Numbered from the stretch's first letter, positions 31,730-44,105 are shown. The stretch is DNA of 64,000 nucleotides from Embiotoca jacksoni (GCA_022577435.1 JAKOON010000007.1:14592426-14656425), one strand, 5' to 3'. Numbers and translations are program-made. The notes: generated by a model from the sequence alone, not told the origin.

Positions 31730-34680
31730 CAAGTGTACCGAGACTGCACAAGTAATGAGACTAAACATGTTTCATCAACTTGAAATGCATCAAGATCAAC
31801 AGACAGACGTCTCACCTTGTTAAACAGCACAACAAATTGAGTTGAGACAGTAAATTACAAGACTCCCAGCAGCTGTGAAAATTACAGTCGTTTTAAAATC
31901 AAGCCACGCTGCTATTGGCTGAACTCTGATATCAAAGACAGTTTATGTAGTCTCTTATGGAATCACTTTTTCATCTGATAATTGAATGAAAACATTACGC
32001 TCATCACCATTTTTGTCCGCAAAGCTAATCTACTACTGGCATGGTTAGCACTCTGTAGCGGAAAAAAAAGCAAATTAAGTTGTTGACACCAGATATTCAT
32101 TACAGCCAGCAGTTTAAAAAAAAAAAAAATGTCACTTGTGTGAAAAATAATTGTTTTGCTTGCTGTCTATTAATCATAAGTTTCACATTTGAAATAAATT
32201 AGATTCTGTGTATCAAATCTCTTTGTGCTGCGGGAAAACAAGATAGGAAAGTCATAACTATTAAGCAGTCATTCCTTTAACTGTTTCACCTAATTGAGAA
32301 AGCAGTGCTGTTTGCTGTTTACATAACTTTACAGTGCGCACAATATATGCAGAACGAGTGCTGTTACTTGAGGCAAAATCTCATCTTTCAACAAAATATG
32401 CTTCACCAGAGGCTAGTACTACTGTGCTGAGTTCACATTGTGGAGAAACCTCAAGGAAACTGAAGACCCAGAGGTCATAAAGATGGTCAGTCATCCTCCC
32501 TGTCATCAGCTGGCTTGTATATAAAGATGCATCATACATTTAGAAAATAATATGAAGATGGAATATGTTTTTATGGCAAATCAGTTGTAGGAAATGGAGC
32601 ATGTTAGGCCACACAAGAGCATTTCTTTTACATGTACAGTAAATCCTGCCAGTTTAGCCTGAAGCTTTTACATCTAGGCGTTGAAGAGAAACACAGCATC
32701 CATATCTAAGCCAACTATCATGGCGTGAACACACATGCTGAAAAGCTGGTTGCCAATGAAGTCACTTTGGCTGCTCCTGGCTTAGATTTTTGGCATGTTT
32801 TCAGAGCTCGGGCTCTGTCTGGCGGGGGCAACTTAGCTAATGAGTTAACCACGAGAACTGTAAAAGCCTACCTGCTGGTATCAGAGCCCAGACTTTGAAC
32901 TGAAAGGCAGGACAGCTAAGAGCCCCGCTGCAATGCATTTCTTTCAATTAGGCTTTGAAGAGTCCCCGACTTCTTTCCACTGAGCATTGCAGTCCGTATG
33001 GCTCAGTGCAATGTGAGTTAATGTCATGAATAAGCACAGGTTTGTTATTTTGCAGTTGACAAAACAAACATGACTGAACTTTTGTTTGAGGACTTTGATT
33101 TGTTTAGCACCTACTCTGTGTTCTGAACGATTAGCAGCTAATAGCGTTTGTGTGCCAGCATCACCGCAGTTTCATCAGTTGCACATCAACAGAAGTGCTT
33201 TGTTTGCCTCAGATTTTTACAGAAAGTAAAATCCAACTTCTGAAAGTTTTTGAGAGCTCCTCAACCAATCCAAATGAACAAAATGTGTTGATACAAAGTC
33301 ATAAAGCTTTGATTTGTGGTGAGACATTGGCACAATGTTTATGTACTTTTGGCTCATTGATTCACTGGGCTGCAGGGGTCTGCAGAGAAATGTAGACTAT
33401 TTGGAGCAGCTCAGCACTACACAATAATAAGGACTGACTGTGAGGTTTTTTTGTGTGAACAGTTCTGTTGGTTCTGGGAGTCTGTTTGAACTGGGCACAT
33501 TCAAACAATGTTACCCAGAAGGCTTTTTTTTGTCTCAGCACAAGCTCCAAATGACAGCATAGTATAGCAGCTGCAATTTTAGTAAAGAGATGAGGGGGAG
33601 GATGGGGGAGGCTGGTCAACCTTTTATGGGGGAGCAGTGAATATGGCCTCTTATGACAGACATGGGGTGAAATCAAAGAAGGTAATTTTACAGGGATGGT
33701 TGGGAACACACAAAATGAACATGATGAACTTGAAACTTTCGATTTTTTTTTTTTTTGCATGAGTTTCCGTCTGCAGCACAGACATGTGAAGCTATTTGCC
33801 TGTGTGCATGTAGAAATATGCCCACTCTCCTCTCCCTGTCTTTCTCTCGGTCTGTGTGAGCTGTAGCTTTTGTGTTTCATTGGTATTCCACCAGATTCAT
33901 CACCATACAAGGATGGCATTCTGCCATCTCTTCTCAAACATAACTGACAAATAATTCTAAATCACCTCCTGCTTCAGCGATTGTTGGCTGCTGGATTGTT
34001 TTAATCACAGATAATTGATTTAATTTGAACAAAGCATGTGAGAGAAGAAATCCTACCACTAATAGATGAAACTGTGAGTGTTGAATAAGGAGATGCGGTG
34101 TGAGAACGTAATTCAAATGCTTTCTATTCTGGAAGCCTCTAATTGTAAATCTGTGATGTGTTCGTTTTTGTTGCTTTTACAATCCGAAGGAAGGATTAAA
34201 AATAGCCGATAAAGGTTAAATCAAAATGTATAGATGTTTTAAAGTGACATGTTTAAAATTAAAGAAGCATTCAAAGACTTCAATATTCTGTGTTTAAGAA
34301 TCTCTTCCCCTTCCCTGTATGTGCTTCAGTGTCTAAAGAAAAATGCCTCAAAAAATCCACAAGAGAGTTATTTAATAAATGGCCTCCCAGAAGCAAAGGT
34401 CACCTGCTTTTATATTCCCCAAACTGTCATTCATTTAATGGGGGGATTCTGCTGACCTCAGTCACCTCAGTAATTTCTCCTCCTACTTAAATTGCATATA
34501 ATTGCAGCAAATGCTACAGACGAGGCAAAGCTGCATTTTGGTAAATGTAATGTTTGCTTTGTGGCATTTTGTTGTACAATAGCCTCCTACTCATGAAGCT
34601 GGTTAAGCAGCTTGGAGCAGAATAGCTCAGCTAGAGATTTACAGAAGAGATTTCCTAGCACCTCTTACCCATCCTCTCCA
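31730..34680. other. Non-coding, mostly unique
   Basis: AT-rich with short A and T runs (about 32115-32129, 33741-33754). The 191-codon minus frame at 33362-33937 is the longest in the window but is low-complexity (Lys run from the T tract, Pro/His-rich) and has no motif. 34130-34560 is repeat-free and TAAT-rich, with words such as AATTGCATATAATTGCAG, a candidate regulatory block. Confidence 0.4.
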
Positions 34681-34681
34681 A

Positions 34682-34784
<103 letters not shown>

Positions 34785-34789
34785 GCATT

Positions 34790-35010
34790 CATGTGTACAT
34801 GCATGCATAATCCTACATTAGAGGATGACATAACTACATGTGTAGCTGCAGGAATAACTAATTACTCAGCAGAATCAAACAATATTTCAACATATATATT
34901 TCCATAGATTGTTGTGTGTATTGTTTTTAAATAACACTAAAGCTGATTGAAGTGAAATTGATTGATTCAAGTTCATTGAATTCGGCTGCACCAAGGTTGT
35001 CGAAACACCT
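34790..35010. other. Non-coding spacer
   Basis: AT-rich sequence between the (TG)n array and the minus-strand protein-like frames. Nothing recognised. Confidence 0.4.
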
Positions 35011-35016
35011 GTTTAC

Positions 35017-35175
35017 CTCTACAGGCAGCGTCCTCGCACGTAATGTTCTTGTGAAATTATCTCCCACGGAGAAACGTATAAAGTCAGACAGAGCACACAC
35101 TGCAGCTCCCCACACATAGAGATCTCTCGTATCCAACATCTCAATATAGAGGCTGTTTGAAATGCACTTTGTGAT
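35017..35175 (-). pseudogene. Protein-like minus-strand frame B (unknown family)
   Basis: Minus-strand frame of about 53 codons from an acceptor-like TTAGCAG (exon side starts 35175) to a good donor-like GTAGAG|GTAAAC (35017/35016). The residues look like globular protein (LDTRDLYVWGAAVCALSDF, then RFSVGDNFTRTLRARTLPVE), and the frame stays open past the donor to 34927. It lies 74 bases downstream, on the same strand, of frame A but in a different frame. Exon of an unknown gene, or second half of a frameshifted pseudogene or old insertion, are both possible. No family recognised. Confidence 0.3.
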
Positions 35176-35248
35176 CTGCTAATTTTCGCAGATGCTCCCT
35201 CCTCCCAGCCCAGAAGAAAGAACAGTGATAACCTGTCTCAATAGTGTG

Positions 35249-35461
35249 TCAGTGCTTTTGTCTAAGCCCCACACCATGTGGGTACAGGCCTGTGTATTGG
35301 CAGGCAATCCATGCTTTGACAAAATAATCCCTCACTGCATAGCGGACATTATCCACCCCTGATGCTTTCACCAGTTGATATGTATTCTGGTACTGGTCCA
35401 TGTTAACCACCATGCTGGATTGCCCATCTCTCAATTTTCTTGGTCCGCTTTCTTTTGCAAA
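35249..35461 (-). pseudogene. Protein-like minus-strand frame A (unknown family)
   Basis: Minus-strand frame of about 70 codons, from just after a TAA (plus-strand 35462-35464) to a TGA at 35249-35251. Residues such as SSMVVNMDQYQNTYQLVK and VRYAVRDYFVKAWIACQY look like folded protein and differ from the low-complexity translations elsewhere in the window. After the TGA the same frame stays open for a further 22 codons or so. Together with frame B it may be a decayed intronless coding sequence or two pieces of an inserted element. I cannot assign a family. Confidence 0.3.
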
Positions 35462-35464
35462 TTA

Positions 35465-36095
35465 GGCATTGCGTGTGGTTAATGATCATTTATATATTAA
35501 CTTAAATGATTAATACATGATTAATATTCCTTTGCTTTTCTGTTTTTCTTGTGGAACTAGATTGATGATAGATTACTGTGTATCAAATCACCAGATACAG
35601 ATTTGTTGAATCTCATTAATTAAATGACAGGCCCACCGTGAGTTTGTCTAAATTTGCGGCGGAGTAAAGCCTTCAAATCACTTATCCTGTCTTATTCTTA
35701 ATTGCATGAACTTGCTTATACATTATGAATTATCCTCATATAACTAGACCCCCAAACTGCTGATATTATAGGACAATCTCTTATGAAATTGTGTCGTAAA
35801 TCCAATCAAATCAGATATTTGGATAAAATTATCATTCTCTCTTCCCAGCAAATCTCATCATTGAAATATATCAGCTTGGGATTCAGATATCAAAGACTCA
35901 CTTAATCAGTTGTTGAACGTGTTAACAATTAATAGTTTTTCCCCAATAAGGGTTTTTAAACTATCGTGTTTACCACAATTGCCACAAAATCCAACTAAAT
36001 TAGGTGTTTGAGCAGTATATCAAATAAGATTTTTTTATTTTAATGACAAAATAATACTTTCACTTAAATTGCAGCACTGCAACTTACCAGACAAG
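35465..36095. promoter_or_regulatory. Candidate conserved regulatory block
   Basis: Very dense in homeodomain and related words: TTAATGATCATTTA, AATGATTAATACATGATTAA, TCATTAATTAAATGACAGG (with a MEIS/PBX-like TGACAG), AATCAGATATTTGG and repeated ATCAAATC. It is repeat-free over several hundred bases. Among the strongest enhancer-textured blocks in the window; conservation untested. Confidence 0.3.
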
Positions 36096-36329
36096 TTCAA
36101 ACTATTAATGTGTGATAGTGGGGAGCTGGGATAAAAGTAACACTTTTGAATGATAAAATTACAAACGGAAACAAATTTTCATTGTAATCAACAATTCACA
36201 TGTATGTTCTGTCAATGCAGGTTGTATTTTGTAGAAGTGTGGAACAACTTTGGTATAATTTGATTTTGAATGGAAGTAGCACACTGTTACTTTCAACCCC
36301 GTCATTCAGGACGAAAGTAACATACAAGT

Positions 36330-36485
36330 GGGTCAAAAGTGTGCAGTATAAATTTGAGTTATGTTTTTTGTAACATGATTGTAATGTAACGTTTTGATGC
36401 TTTTAATGGTTTTATTGTGAAGCACTTTAAATTGCCTTGTTGTTGAAATGTGCTATACAAATAAACGCCCCTTGCCTTGCCTTGC
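36330..36485 (+). mobile_element. LINE 3' end with (CTTGC)n tail
   Basis: The 3' untranslated end of a common teleost LINE: GTGAAGCACTTTAAATTGCC, then GTGCTATACAAATAAAC with AATAAA at 36460-36465, then a short (CTTGC)n tail at about 36469-36485. I recall this wording from L2/CR1/Rex1-group teleost LINE tails and cannot choose among them. The upstream part fades into AT-rich DNA, so the insertion is 5'-truncated. Confidence 0.6.
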
Positions 36486-37240
36486 AAACATATTATGTAA
36501 TTTATCTTGTTAGAACTTATTATAAAATTTCATTTTTTTTTCATTCAACATAATCAACGATGCGCATTTAGATTTTTTTTTTTTTTGTACTGAAGTGTAC
36601 TGGGAAAGAAAATCAGGCCTGGGCTTGTCAGCTGGGACCAGACCGCCTGCAGCAGTCTCTCGTGCAGCCTGAATGACAGACACACAGAGAAGACCAGTGA
36701 GACTCTGACAGAGCCGGTAAAAACTTCTTTGATGGTCCACTAGCCCACTGATGTGGTGGTCCACTGGTATTTGTCCTGAGTGCACCACTCAGTAGGACAC
36801 AGAGACAGTGGTTTCACTGAGGACAACCAGAACTGGTAGCATATTTTAACAGTGACACAATTGTAAAAATATCAAGACGAATGTAATGGTTAGTAGCATA
36901 TCATAAAAGAGTGAACTGTTGGTCTTGGTAGAGGTACTGTATGTGCTTTTGTAGTGCCCCTTTAGTTTCATCATGTTACTTTATGTTGAGGAGGTTATTG
37001 GCCTGTGCCAACTGGTTACTCAGTCAGTATGGTTCGCTAGCTTTCAGAACAGCAGGTGAACATAGCAAAGTGGAAGAAGGGAACTCATTTATGTGATGTG
37101 TGGGGCCCCTACAAGTAGTGAAAATCCATTTACCTGCCACTCCTGCTCATTAAATAGACAGGCGACACTCATGATGCAACTTGAAACTACACCAAACAGT
37201 ACAATTTCTGAATAATTTCAATTAATATATTTTAGTAAAT
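36486..37240. other. Non-coding, nothing recognised
   Basis: Mixed AT-rich DNA with T runs at about 36533-36541 and 36573-36586. No element recognised. Confidence 0.4.
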
Positions 37241-38300
37241 TAAGTTACTAACAGTACCCGATTAATCATTGAAATTGTTTAATATTAACCCCATAATTAA
37301 GAAATGTGAATGTTTGCATTGGTCTTTGGATCCAGAATTAAATTTAGAGAAGTGGTTTAAATTATCTGGGTGTTCTTGGGGCATGAAGCCATACGCCATG
37401 AAAGTGATATGATGTAACTCAGTCATTAAGAAATGACTGCTTCATGCAACCTATCTCCTTGGTTTGCCCCTCGGTGGTAATTTCCCCCGTCAAGGTCATG
37501 GCCATCCGCCATCAAGCAGCCATCAGTCATTTCCTGACAAAGTAATACATATAAGGGTGAATTATTAATTACCATCTCTTGACACGGCTTGCTTTTTATT
37601 ATAATTTGTGACAAAGGAGAAATCAATAATGTTTGGATAAATGAAATTGGGTGCTATAGGTATGGATGACAGTTCGTTTGCACAAAGGAAAGTTACATCA
37701 AACTTCAAAATGGCTCTATTTATCCACAGGCAGCGTGATTGAATATGATTTGATCCATCTATCGCAGCATTTTGCTGTACTTTTACTTAATCCGCAGGTG
37801 CAGATGTTGTCAACTCGATTACAACTCCTGGCATGAAGGAATACACTTGGCACAATGACATTTTTCAGATAAATATGTGTCTACTTGAGAAGACTTTTAA
37901 GCCTGGAGCTCCGACAAGATTAAATGGCCAGGCAATTGTTTGTGAATCTGCAAATTATTTGAAACAAAAGGAAATTTTCTCCGACATTGACATTGAATTG
38001 CTGGGTTCTTCTTTAATATGTCTGAGAACATCCAGCACATTTCATATTTCTGACAATCTAACATAAATGTATGCCCTTAATTTGATGGCCAGTTATCTTT
38101 TCAGTGCTGCCCAGGGATTAAACACATTGGATGAGCAGGAGTTGGTAGGGTGACTGATGAGCTGGCGTCAAAGTGACTATCGCCTGCTGGAAAAAAACGA
38201 AATGTCCTGTGTCATCAGACTCCCATTATTACTGTTTCAGTCTAACAGCAACCTGATAATGATTTTGTATGGATAGCCATCCTAATTATACCCTGCTGCA
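37241..38300. promoter_or_regulatory. Candidate conserved regulatory block
   Basis: 37640-38150 is repeat-free and even in composition, with words such as ATTAAATGGCCAGG, AATTGTTTGTGAAT and TTAATTTGATGGCC. A pyrimidine tract ending CCGCAG at 37797 precedes a 77-codon frame (37833-38066) and could be read as a splice acceptor, but the frame has no recognisable motif. I favour a regulatory element over an exon. Confidence 0.3.
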
Positions 38301-38389
38301 ATATGGAAGTGCAGTGAATGAGAAATAGATGCAACAGAAAGAGGTCAAGTTATGTCTCATTGCTAATGTGTGTACAATTGTATTTAATG

Positions 38390-38564
38390 TGGATGTGAGA
38401 GAAGAGGAAGGAGTGGAGGGTTTACTATTGATTACATTTCCAGAACAAAAAGTGGCAGACAGCAGAAATGAGCATGAGGGCTGGAGAAGTAAGAGGGGGT
38501 GAAGAAGAGAAATGGGGTGTCCACTAAAAGTGAAGGAGCAGAGCAAGAGGTGGAAGAACTTGAG

Positions 38565-38658
<94 letters not shown>

Positions 38659-38830
38659 AGAAGCAGTGATGAGAAAGCACATTAGTACAAGAAAGAGAGA
38701 GAGTGTGGAAGACTGAGAAGTGGTAGAGTCACAGAACAAAAGGAAGACAGAAAATGGGGAGGGAGAGCCGAAAAAAAGTGGCGATGGAGGGAAGAGAGAG
38801 ACAGATGACATGACGGGGAAAGTGCTGGAG
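38390..38830 (+). repeat. Purine-rich tract with compound (GT)n(GA)n microsatellite
   Basis: About 23 GT units at 38568-38614 run directly into about 21 GA units at 38614-38656. They sit in a wider tract of strong purine bias on the plus strand (GAGG, GAAGAAG, GGAGAGA words from 38390 to 38830). Mirror-like homopurine DNA can form triplex structures. The Ser/Leu/His-Thr frames on the minus strand here are artefacts of the repeat. Confidence 0.95.
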
Positions 38831-38859
38831 TGCCCCCCACAGGCCTGCTGACATACCTC

Positions 38860-40640
38860 CTCAGCAACACACACTGATCCATGTATCATTGTAATGCATC
38901 GCCCGTGTAAATAGAAACATTACACAATGATCACCTGAATGGTTGCAGTCACTTCCTAATAAGATAAGTGCAGCGAATGAAATGAATGCAATTTATTTTT
39001 CTGACAGACTTGTTTTCTTGTTACATAAAACTATTCTAGTTTCTCAGATTTGTATGAAAATGAGCTCAGACAAACTACATTTGACGGTTTGCTATCACAG
39101 ACAGCAAAACTGTTTCCCAGCACGCACCCAGAGATGCACTTTGTAGCTAAACTCACATAGAATAGGAAACTCCACACCCCCAAGGTCAATCAGCACATCA
39201 CATTCTGCTTGTGTTACCATGAGAACAAGAAGGCCAAGCAGTCTCATTTATATTCACAGTCACACAGATGTACATTTGCAATAGCAATTAAATGCCATTT
39301 TGCCTTTGTAGGCAGGAAAAAAAAAACAGCAACAGCGTGATTACAAAACCATAGCCATGCATCCACAGCAAATTGTGATTTCATTTTAAGTAACCTGTCT
39401 TTTCATTGATTTTTCATGCAACCCTCAGAAAAATACATTTGAGTTGTTGTCATATTATGCAAGTTTTATTATTGCCATTCATTTCCACAGAAAAGTGCAG
39501 TCGAATTCAAATTTAAAGTGGGTGTTAAAATGCCAAGAGCATATTTTTAATAATTTTATGAGTGAACACGAGTTGAATCAAGCTAAAAGCAAAGGAGGTT
39601 CTCTTTTGAGTATGCAAACAGTAAGTGCCCTCCATCTCTGTCCCTTGTCTGTGAAGTTTGCTCGGCACAGTGTGGTCCCTGGAAAAGCTGAATATATGGA
39701 GAGTAAGGTCTAAACTTCAGGGTTCAGTCGAAGGCAATACAAACACATGCCTCTCTGGGTGCTGCAGTCTCGAGTCAAGGAGCAGTGCCAAGAGCTGGAG
39801 GACCTTCAGGGAGAATTTTTAGAAATACAAATTTTTCCCTTTCCTCCCCCTTTTTTTTTTTTTTTTACTTGTCTCATACTGCTGTTGCTGTGGAGATAAA
39901 AAAAAAAAAAAAAAAATGATCCAAGCAAGTTTTCAATACTCAACTCAGTAGGCTATGATTTGAAGGGTCAGGTGTTTCATGACTAAACATGCTGAGGCTC
40001 TATAAATAGTGCCAAGCAAATGATCATAATGGCCTTGGAGAGCTGGGGGAGTGTGACTGACATTTAGCATGTCCATATATAACAGAAAACTCCCCGACCT
40101 GCACAAGCTGCCCTGTAGGTAGTGTGGAAGAGTACTTATTGATCTGCAATTGCCTCATGAAAGCATTTCTCAGCAAATCACAAACACGGCGCAAATGCTT
40201 GTGCATTTATTCATTTTCATCATGACCCTGCTTCAGAAGGACATTTGTAATGCATACTAAGTACATACTGGGGGTTAATCTTGAGTAGTGCTTAGTGCTT
40301 AAACATTTTTCTTTAATCTAGACTGCCTCATCTGCAAACGATCCACACTCTTACTCCTCAGTGTTGAAGTTCCAGGGAGACTCTCAAAAACCTGCTACGA
40401 TTTGCAAACTGAGGTTCGCATGACCGAGTCGCTAGACCAACTTTTAGTGTTGACTGATCACTGTTTGCCCTGTTTTGTCACAGACAACACACACTGTGGT
40501 CGTGAAATTGTTATTTGTACGAGTTTTTGTTTGAGAACAATTTTAGAAGAACTGTACTGCAAATTTAAAGGTATCTATAAAGTGGCAATCTGCAACACAT
40601 TCAGGATAAAGCTTTCAGAAATTGACTAAACTTATCCACA
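38860..40640. other. Non-coding with homopolymer runs
   Basis: Unique-looking DNA. A T run (39851-39866) is followed 31 bases later by an A run (39898-39917), which could pair as a hairpin. No exon or transposon end recognised. Confidence 0.45.
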
Positions 40641-41560
40641 GTGTGTACAAACAGCAGTGTTGATGTTTTGTCACAGACAAAATATTATTGTATTGTGTAT
40701 TGTGTTGCACACATATCTGCTACATTTAGCATGCTAACGATCAAACTAGCACCGACCCGTCCTGTCTCATAATACCACTTTTTACCACAAGATGGGACAG
40801 TGAATCGACTGTAGCACCCAGTCTGCTCTCAGTCACACGAGAGGATAAAAAAGTACCATCTTTTAACTTTTTGTTTTGACAAACGTAAAATTAAATGCAA
40901 CGATGGCTTTAACTCTTGTCAAAACAGAAGGGAAACTAAAGTAAACACTGTTGACGCTTTCCACTGCTGGCAACCGCTGTTGGCGAGTAAAGGAATGAAG
41001 TTGGATGCTGAACTCAGTGTTCCTTCTGGATTTGTACGAAACATCTGTTAATGCTGACATAAACAGGTTCTAATGCTCATGGCTTTGTAGCTCTAACTAA
41101 CAAAGGCAGCTAATTGTATAACGTCAGGTATGTTCTGACTTTCGGGCATATGTGGACAAATCCTGGTGTGCTGCAGCATCTGCAGGGCAGTGGACCGTCA
41201 AAGGTTGCATTACATTTTTTTTGCTTTTTCTCTTTACCAAGGACGTATGAGAGCGTGTTTGTTTGCTGTTTTTTGATTTGTGGTTCGGACTAGTTATAAC
41301 AGCAACTATCTACCTCAGGGAGGCTCATTTAATGTAGCACGTGTAGCCCGTTGTAGAAAGTTTTTACAAATGTTACAAGGACATTTGTGTTATGAGCTCC
41401 TTCACCATTTACCTTCTGCACAGTACAACCAGACAAGCTTAGAAAGGCTACCAAAAACAGTACGCAGTCATTTTCACCGTGAAACTTATCACCGTCGGGC
41501 AAGTGTAATGCAACGAATCAGCAACGTTATTGTTTTTCTACAGTGCCTGTAGTTTGGCAG
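40641..41560. other. Non-coding, possible old repeat
   Basis: A TTTAGCATGCTAAC word near 40727 and ACCACAAGATGGGACAGTGA near 40787 resemble dispersed teleost repeats, and composition is more balanced than the flanks. The 90-codon frame at 41280-41552 has no motif. Family assignment is not possible. Confidence 0.3.
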
Positions 41561-41830
41561 GTAAACATGATTGATAAGTGTGTGCGAGCATCATTTAATG
41601 TAAAGCATCACTACATTAAAAGGTGAAATCAATCATCACTAATAATGAGTGGGAAAATAAATCAAGTTTCGAAGTAGCTCCTGCTTCCAACCACATGATT
41701 AAATCTGAAAAAAAAAATAGCACCTCCAAGCCTGCACATCTGTTGCCCCGGCAAGGACTTGACAACAATAGCCCACCTGGACTCTGCCATTCCGACTCAA
41801 TGTAATCAAACGCTGCGTGCTCAGAAAATG
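41561..41830. other. Non-coding, nothing recognised
   Basis: Mixed-composition DNA between a possible old repeat and the purine-rich tract. Overlapping chance frames on both strands carry no motif. Confidence 0.35.
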
Positions 41831-41835
41831 CAGAC

Positions 41836-42320
41836 ATGTTAAAATCTGAAAGGATGACATTAAGGATGAGAGATGAACAGGATGACAGAGGGCTGTGTGA
41901 GACAATAAAATCAAGGCCATCCAAGAACCAAGATGGATTGATGAGTCCATTGAGTGGAGATGGCAGGCAGCCAGCTAGCACAGAGGTCAGTGCAGAAGGA
42001 TATCTCTTGGAAGAAATGATGCATTTAAGAGGGCCAAGGCTGCCAGGGTGGGCTCACTGGCGGGGAGAGAAAGAAGGAGATATGAAGTGAGCGATGGGAG
42101 GGGAGGCGGGGAGAGGAGGCTCGTATGTAGATGAAGTGGGTACGTGAGAAATATTCAAAATGAGAAAGAGAAATGATGGAGGGTGAAAGAGGGATCGATT
42201 AAAGAGGATACAGGTAAGTGGACAATGGGAGGGAAAATATAGAAGCAGGAGTGAAAGAGAGTAATGAGGGGTTAGAACGTGAAGACAAAAGACGACAGGG
42301 GGAGAAAACATGTCGTGAGG
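41836..42320 (+). repeat. Purine-rich tract
   Basis: Strong G/A bias on the plus strand over nearly 500 bases without a fixed repeat unit (GGAGAGAAAG, GGGAGGGGAGG, GAAAGAGGG words). The overlapping frames on both strands follow from this bias and show no motif. Confidence 0.6.
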
Positions 42321-43980
42321 AGCCAAGTTCATTTGAATTAAAGCTTTGGGTATTAATGATAAATTTGTCACATTATCCGTAACACTGTTAGCGAATCAAA
42401 AACAATAAGAATTCACCCAGAACATGAAGACTGAGTGTGCTAGAGAGGTTTCCCCTTTCCTACAGAATCACCAGGTTCCATATCACAGTGTGAGCCAAAA
42501 ACATTATGCTTACGGAGACTGGTTTTATTAATCAAACTGATTATTCAATGAGTCAGGCACTCACACAAACAAGGACAAATAATGGGTTTAAGCCTTAGCC
42601 ACCAAAAATGAAAAATATCACCCATCTGCCTATTGTGATTTGCTGCGATGGATCTGGCTAAGTGTCTGCTAACACCCCGGCTGGCTAATTGAGCTAGGTT
42701 TATAATGGTGAGGTCAACAATGAAATTTATGCAACCCATCTGCCACATAAATAAACAATGCCAACGGAGATGAAGTGAGTCAGTCATAAGTTAACTGTCT
42801 GAATTTTCAAAAGGTCTCAGCTCTATTCACCATTTGGCATACCGTCTCAAGACCCTGCCTTTATTCCCTCCACTCTCCGCTCCTCTCAAATTCCCCCTTT
42901 GACATTCCCCCTTAGCCTGAGGGCTGCGGAAATCCATGGTGTAATGTGAGCAGCACTAAAGGTTGTCTGCCTTTCATCATTTCTCTGTCCTCACTTTTCT
43001 GACACGGCGATAAATGCTGCACAAGTTATTAGTCGACTATGGCTGATTGATATCCTCTGTGGAGGCCCTAACATGCAACTCTTTGCTCCTTGTCAACATT
43101 CAAGGTGACCACACTAATAAACAGAGATATTTTCAGGGGCAAGTACAGTAGAAAGCTTTCATACATCTGTGATAATGGTGATTTAATGCACTTGTTAAAG
43201 TGAAACATGAGATCAAGGAACCAAGAAAGACAATGCTCATTGAGTGGAGAACAAGAGATCAAAATGTAGCTTGAATGAGTTCACTGGAAGGGTTTCAAGA
43301 AAACTTCAAATCAGAGAGGTAGACATAAAGAGCTTAACTCCACTCTTAACTCGCCATGATAATGTTTGATGTGTCAGCTCATTGCATTTCTCTCTATTTA
43401 GAAATGCAGTCAAAGAATGAAATGAATCCCCTGAAGATGTCCCCAAGGGAAGTTCTTCAGATTTTTTTTTTGCCTCCTCCATCTGTCAAAATCATACTCT
43501 CACTCCAATACACAGCCCGCGGAGTATATAAAATGAGAAGGTTAGTCGTAAATGTATATTAAGCTTATTTGAAGCACAGTTGACAACTACCAAGGGCTAA
43601 ATCGCTCAGCTCAAGCAGAACCAGTTCTCGGGCAGGACATAACATCCTCATAATCCAGGTCATATATAGAAAGCTCTGGAACCCACGAGATCATCATACA
43701 TGCACTTTTTGGGAAAAGGAGTTTCCTCTCAGGCAATTAACAGAGTACGCTAATCTGAAAGTGATACTCTTAAAATATATAAACACTGTTTTGACACAGA
43801 GAGAAGTATTTTCCCTCACCACAAAGATACATACTGTACTGTGGAAAATTAAAAACAATTTAAAAAAAAATACAAAAACTTGTGGTAACTTGATTAAAGT
43901 GTCAAAATCAATTAACAACTATTTTGATAAATGGTGTTTTTTTTAAGTAAAGAGGCTTTCAGTTTTATATTTTCTGTTTT
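42321..43980. other. Non-coding, unique-looking
   Basis: Mixed to AT-rich sequence with chance frames below 90 codons. 42550-42720 contains TTATTAATC and ATGGTGAGG-type words but nothing specific. Confidence 0.4.
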
Positions 43981-43984
43981 TATC

Positions 43985-44105
43985 ATTAAAACTGAATATC
44001 TGATTTTGGACTATTGGGTGCTACTTTGGGCTCCAGAATTTTCTTTTGTTACAAATTCCTGACAATTTAATGATCAAGTGGTCAATTGATCAATCAATAA
44101 ATACA
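43985..44105. repeat. Dispersed teleost repeat fragment
   Basis: AAAACTGAATATCTGATTTT, then TGGACTATTGG, then TTTGGGCTCCAG and finally ATGATCAAGTGGTCAATTG follow the order of a frequent teleost repeat that ends in ATTAATCGATT-type words. The copy is short and diverged and its class is unknown to me. Confidence 0.5.

Noticed and set aside
33362..33937. Longest open frame of the window (191 codons, minus strand)
   Set aside because: Low-complexity translation (Lys run from a T tract, Pro/His-rich), no domain motif, no splice context; its length fits chance in a purine-biased stretch.
38432..38889. Ser-Leu/His-Thr repeat frames on the minus strand
   Set aside because: Translation of the (GT)n(GA)n array.
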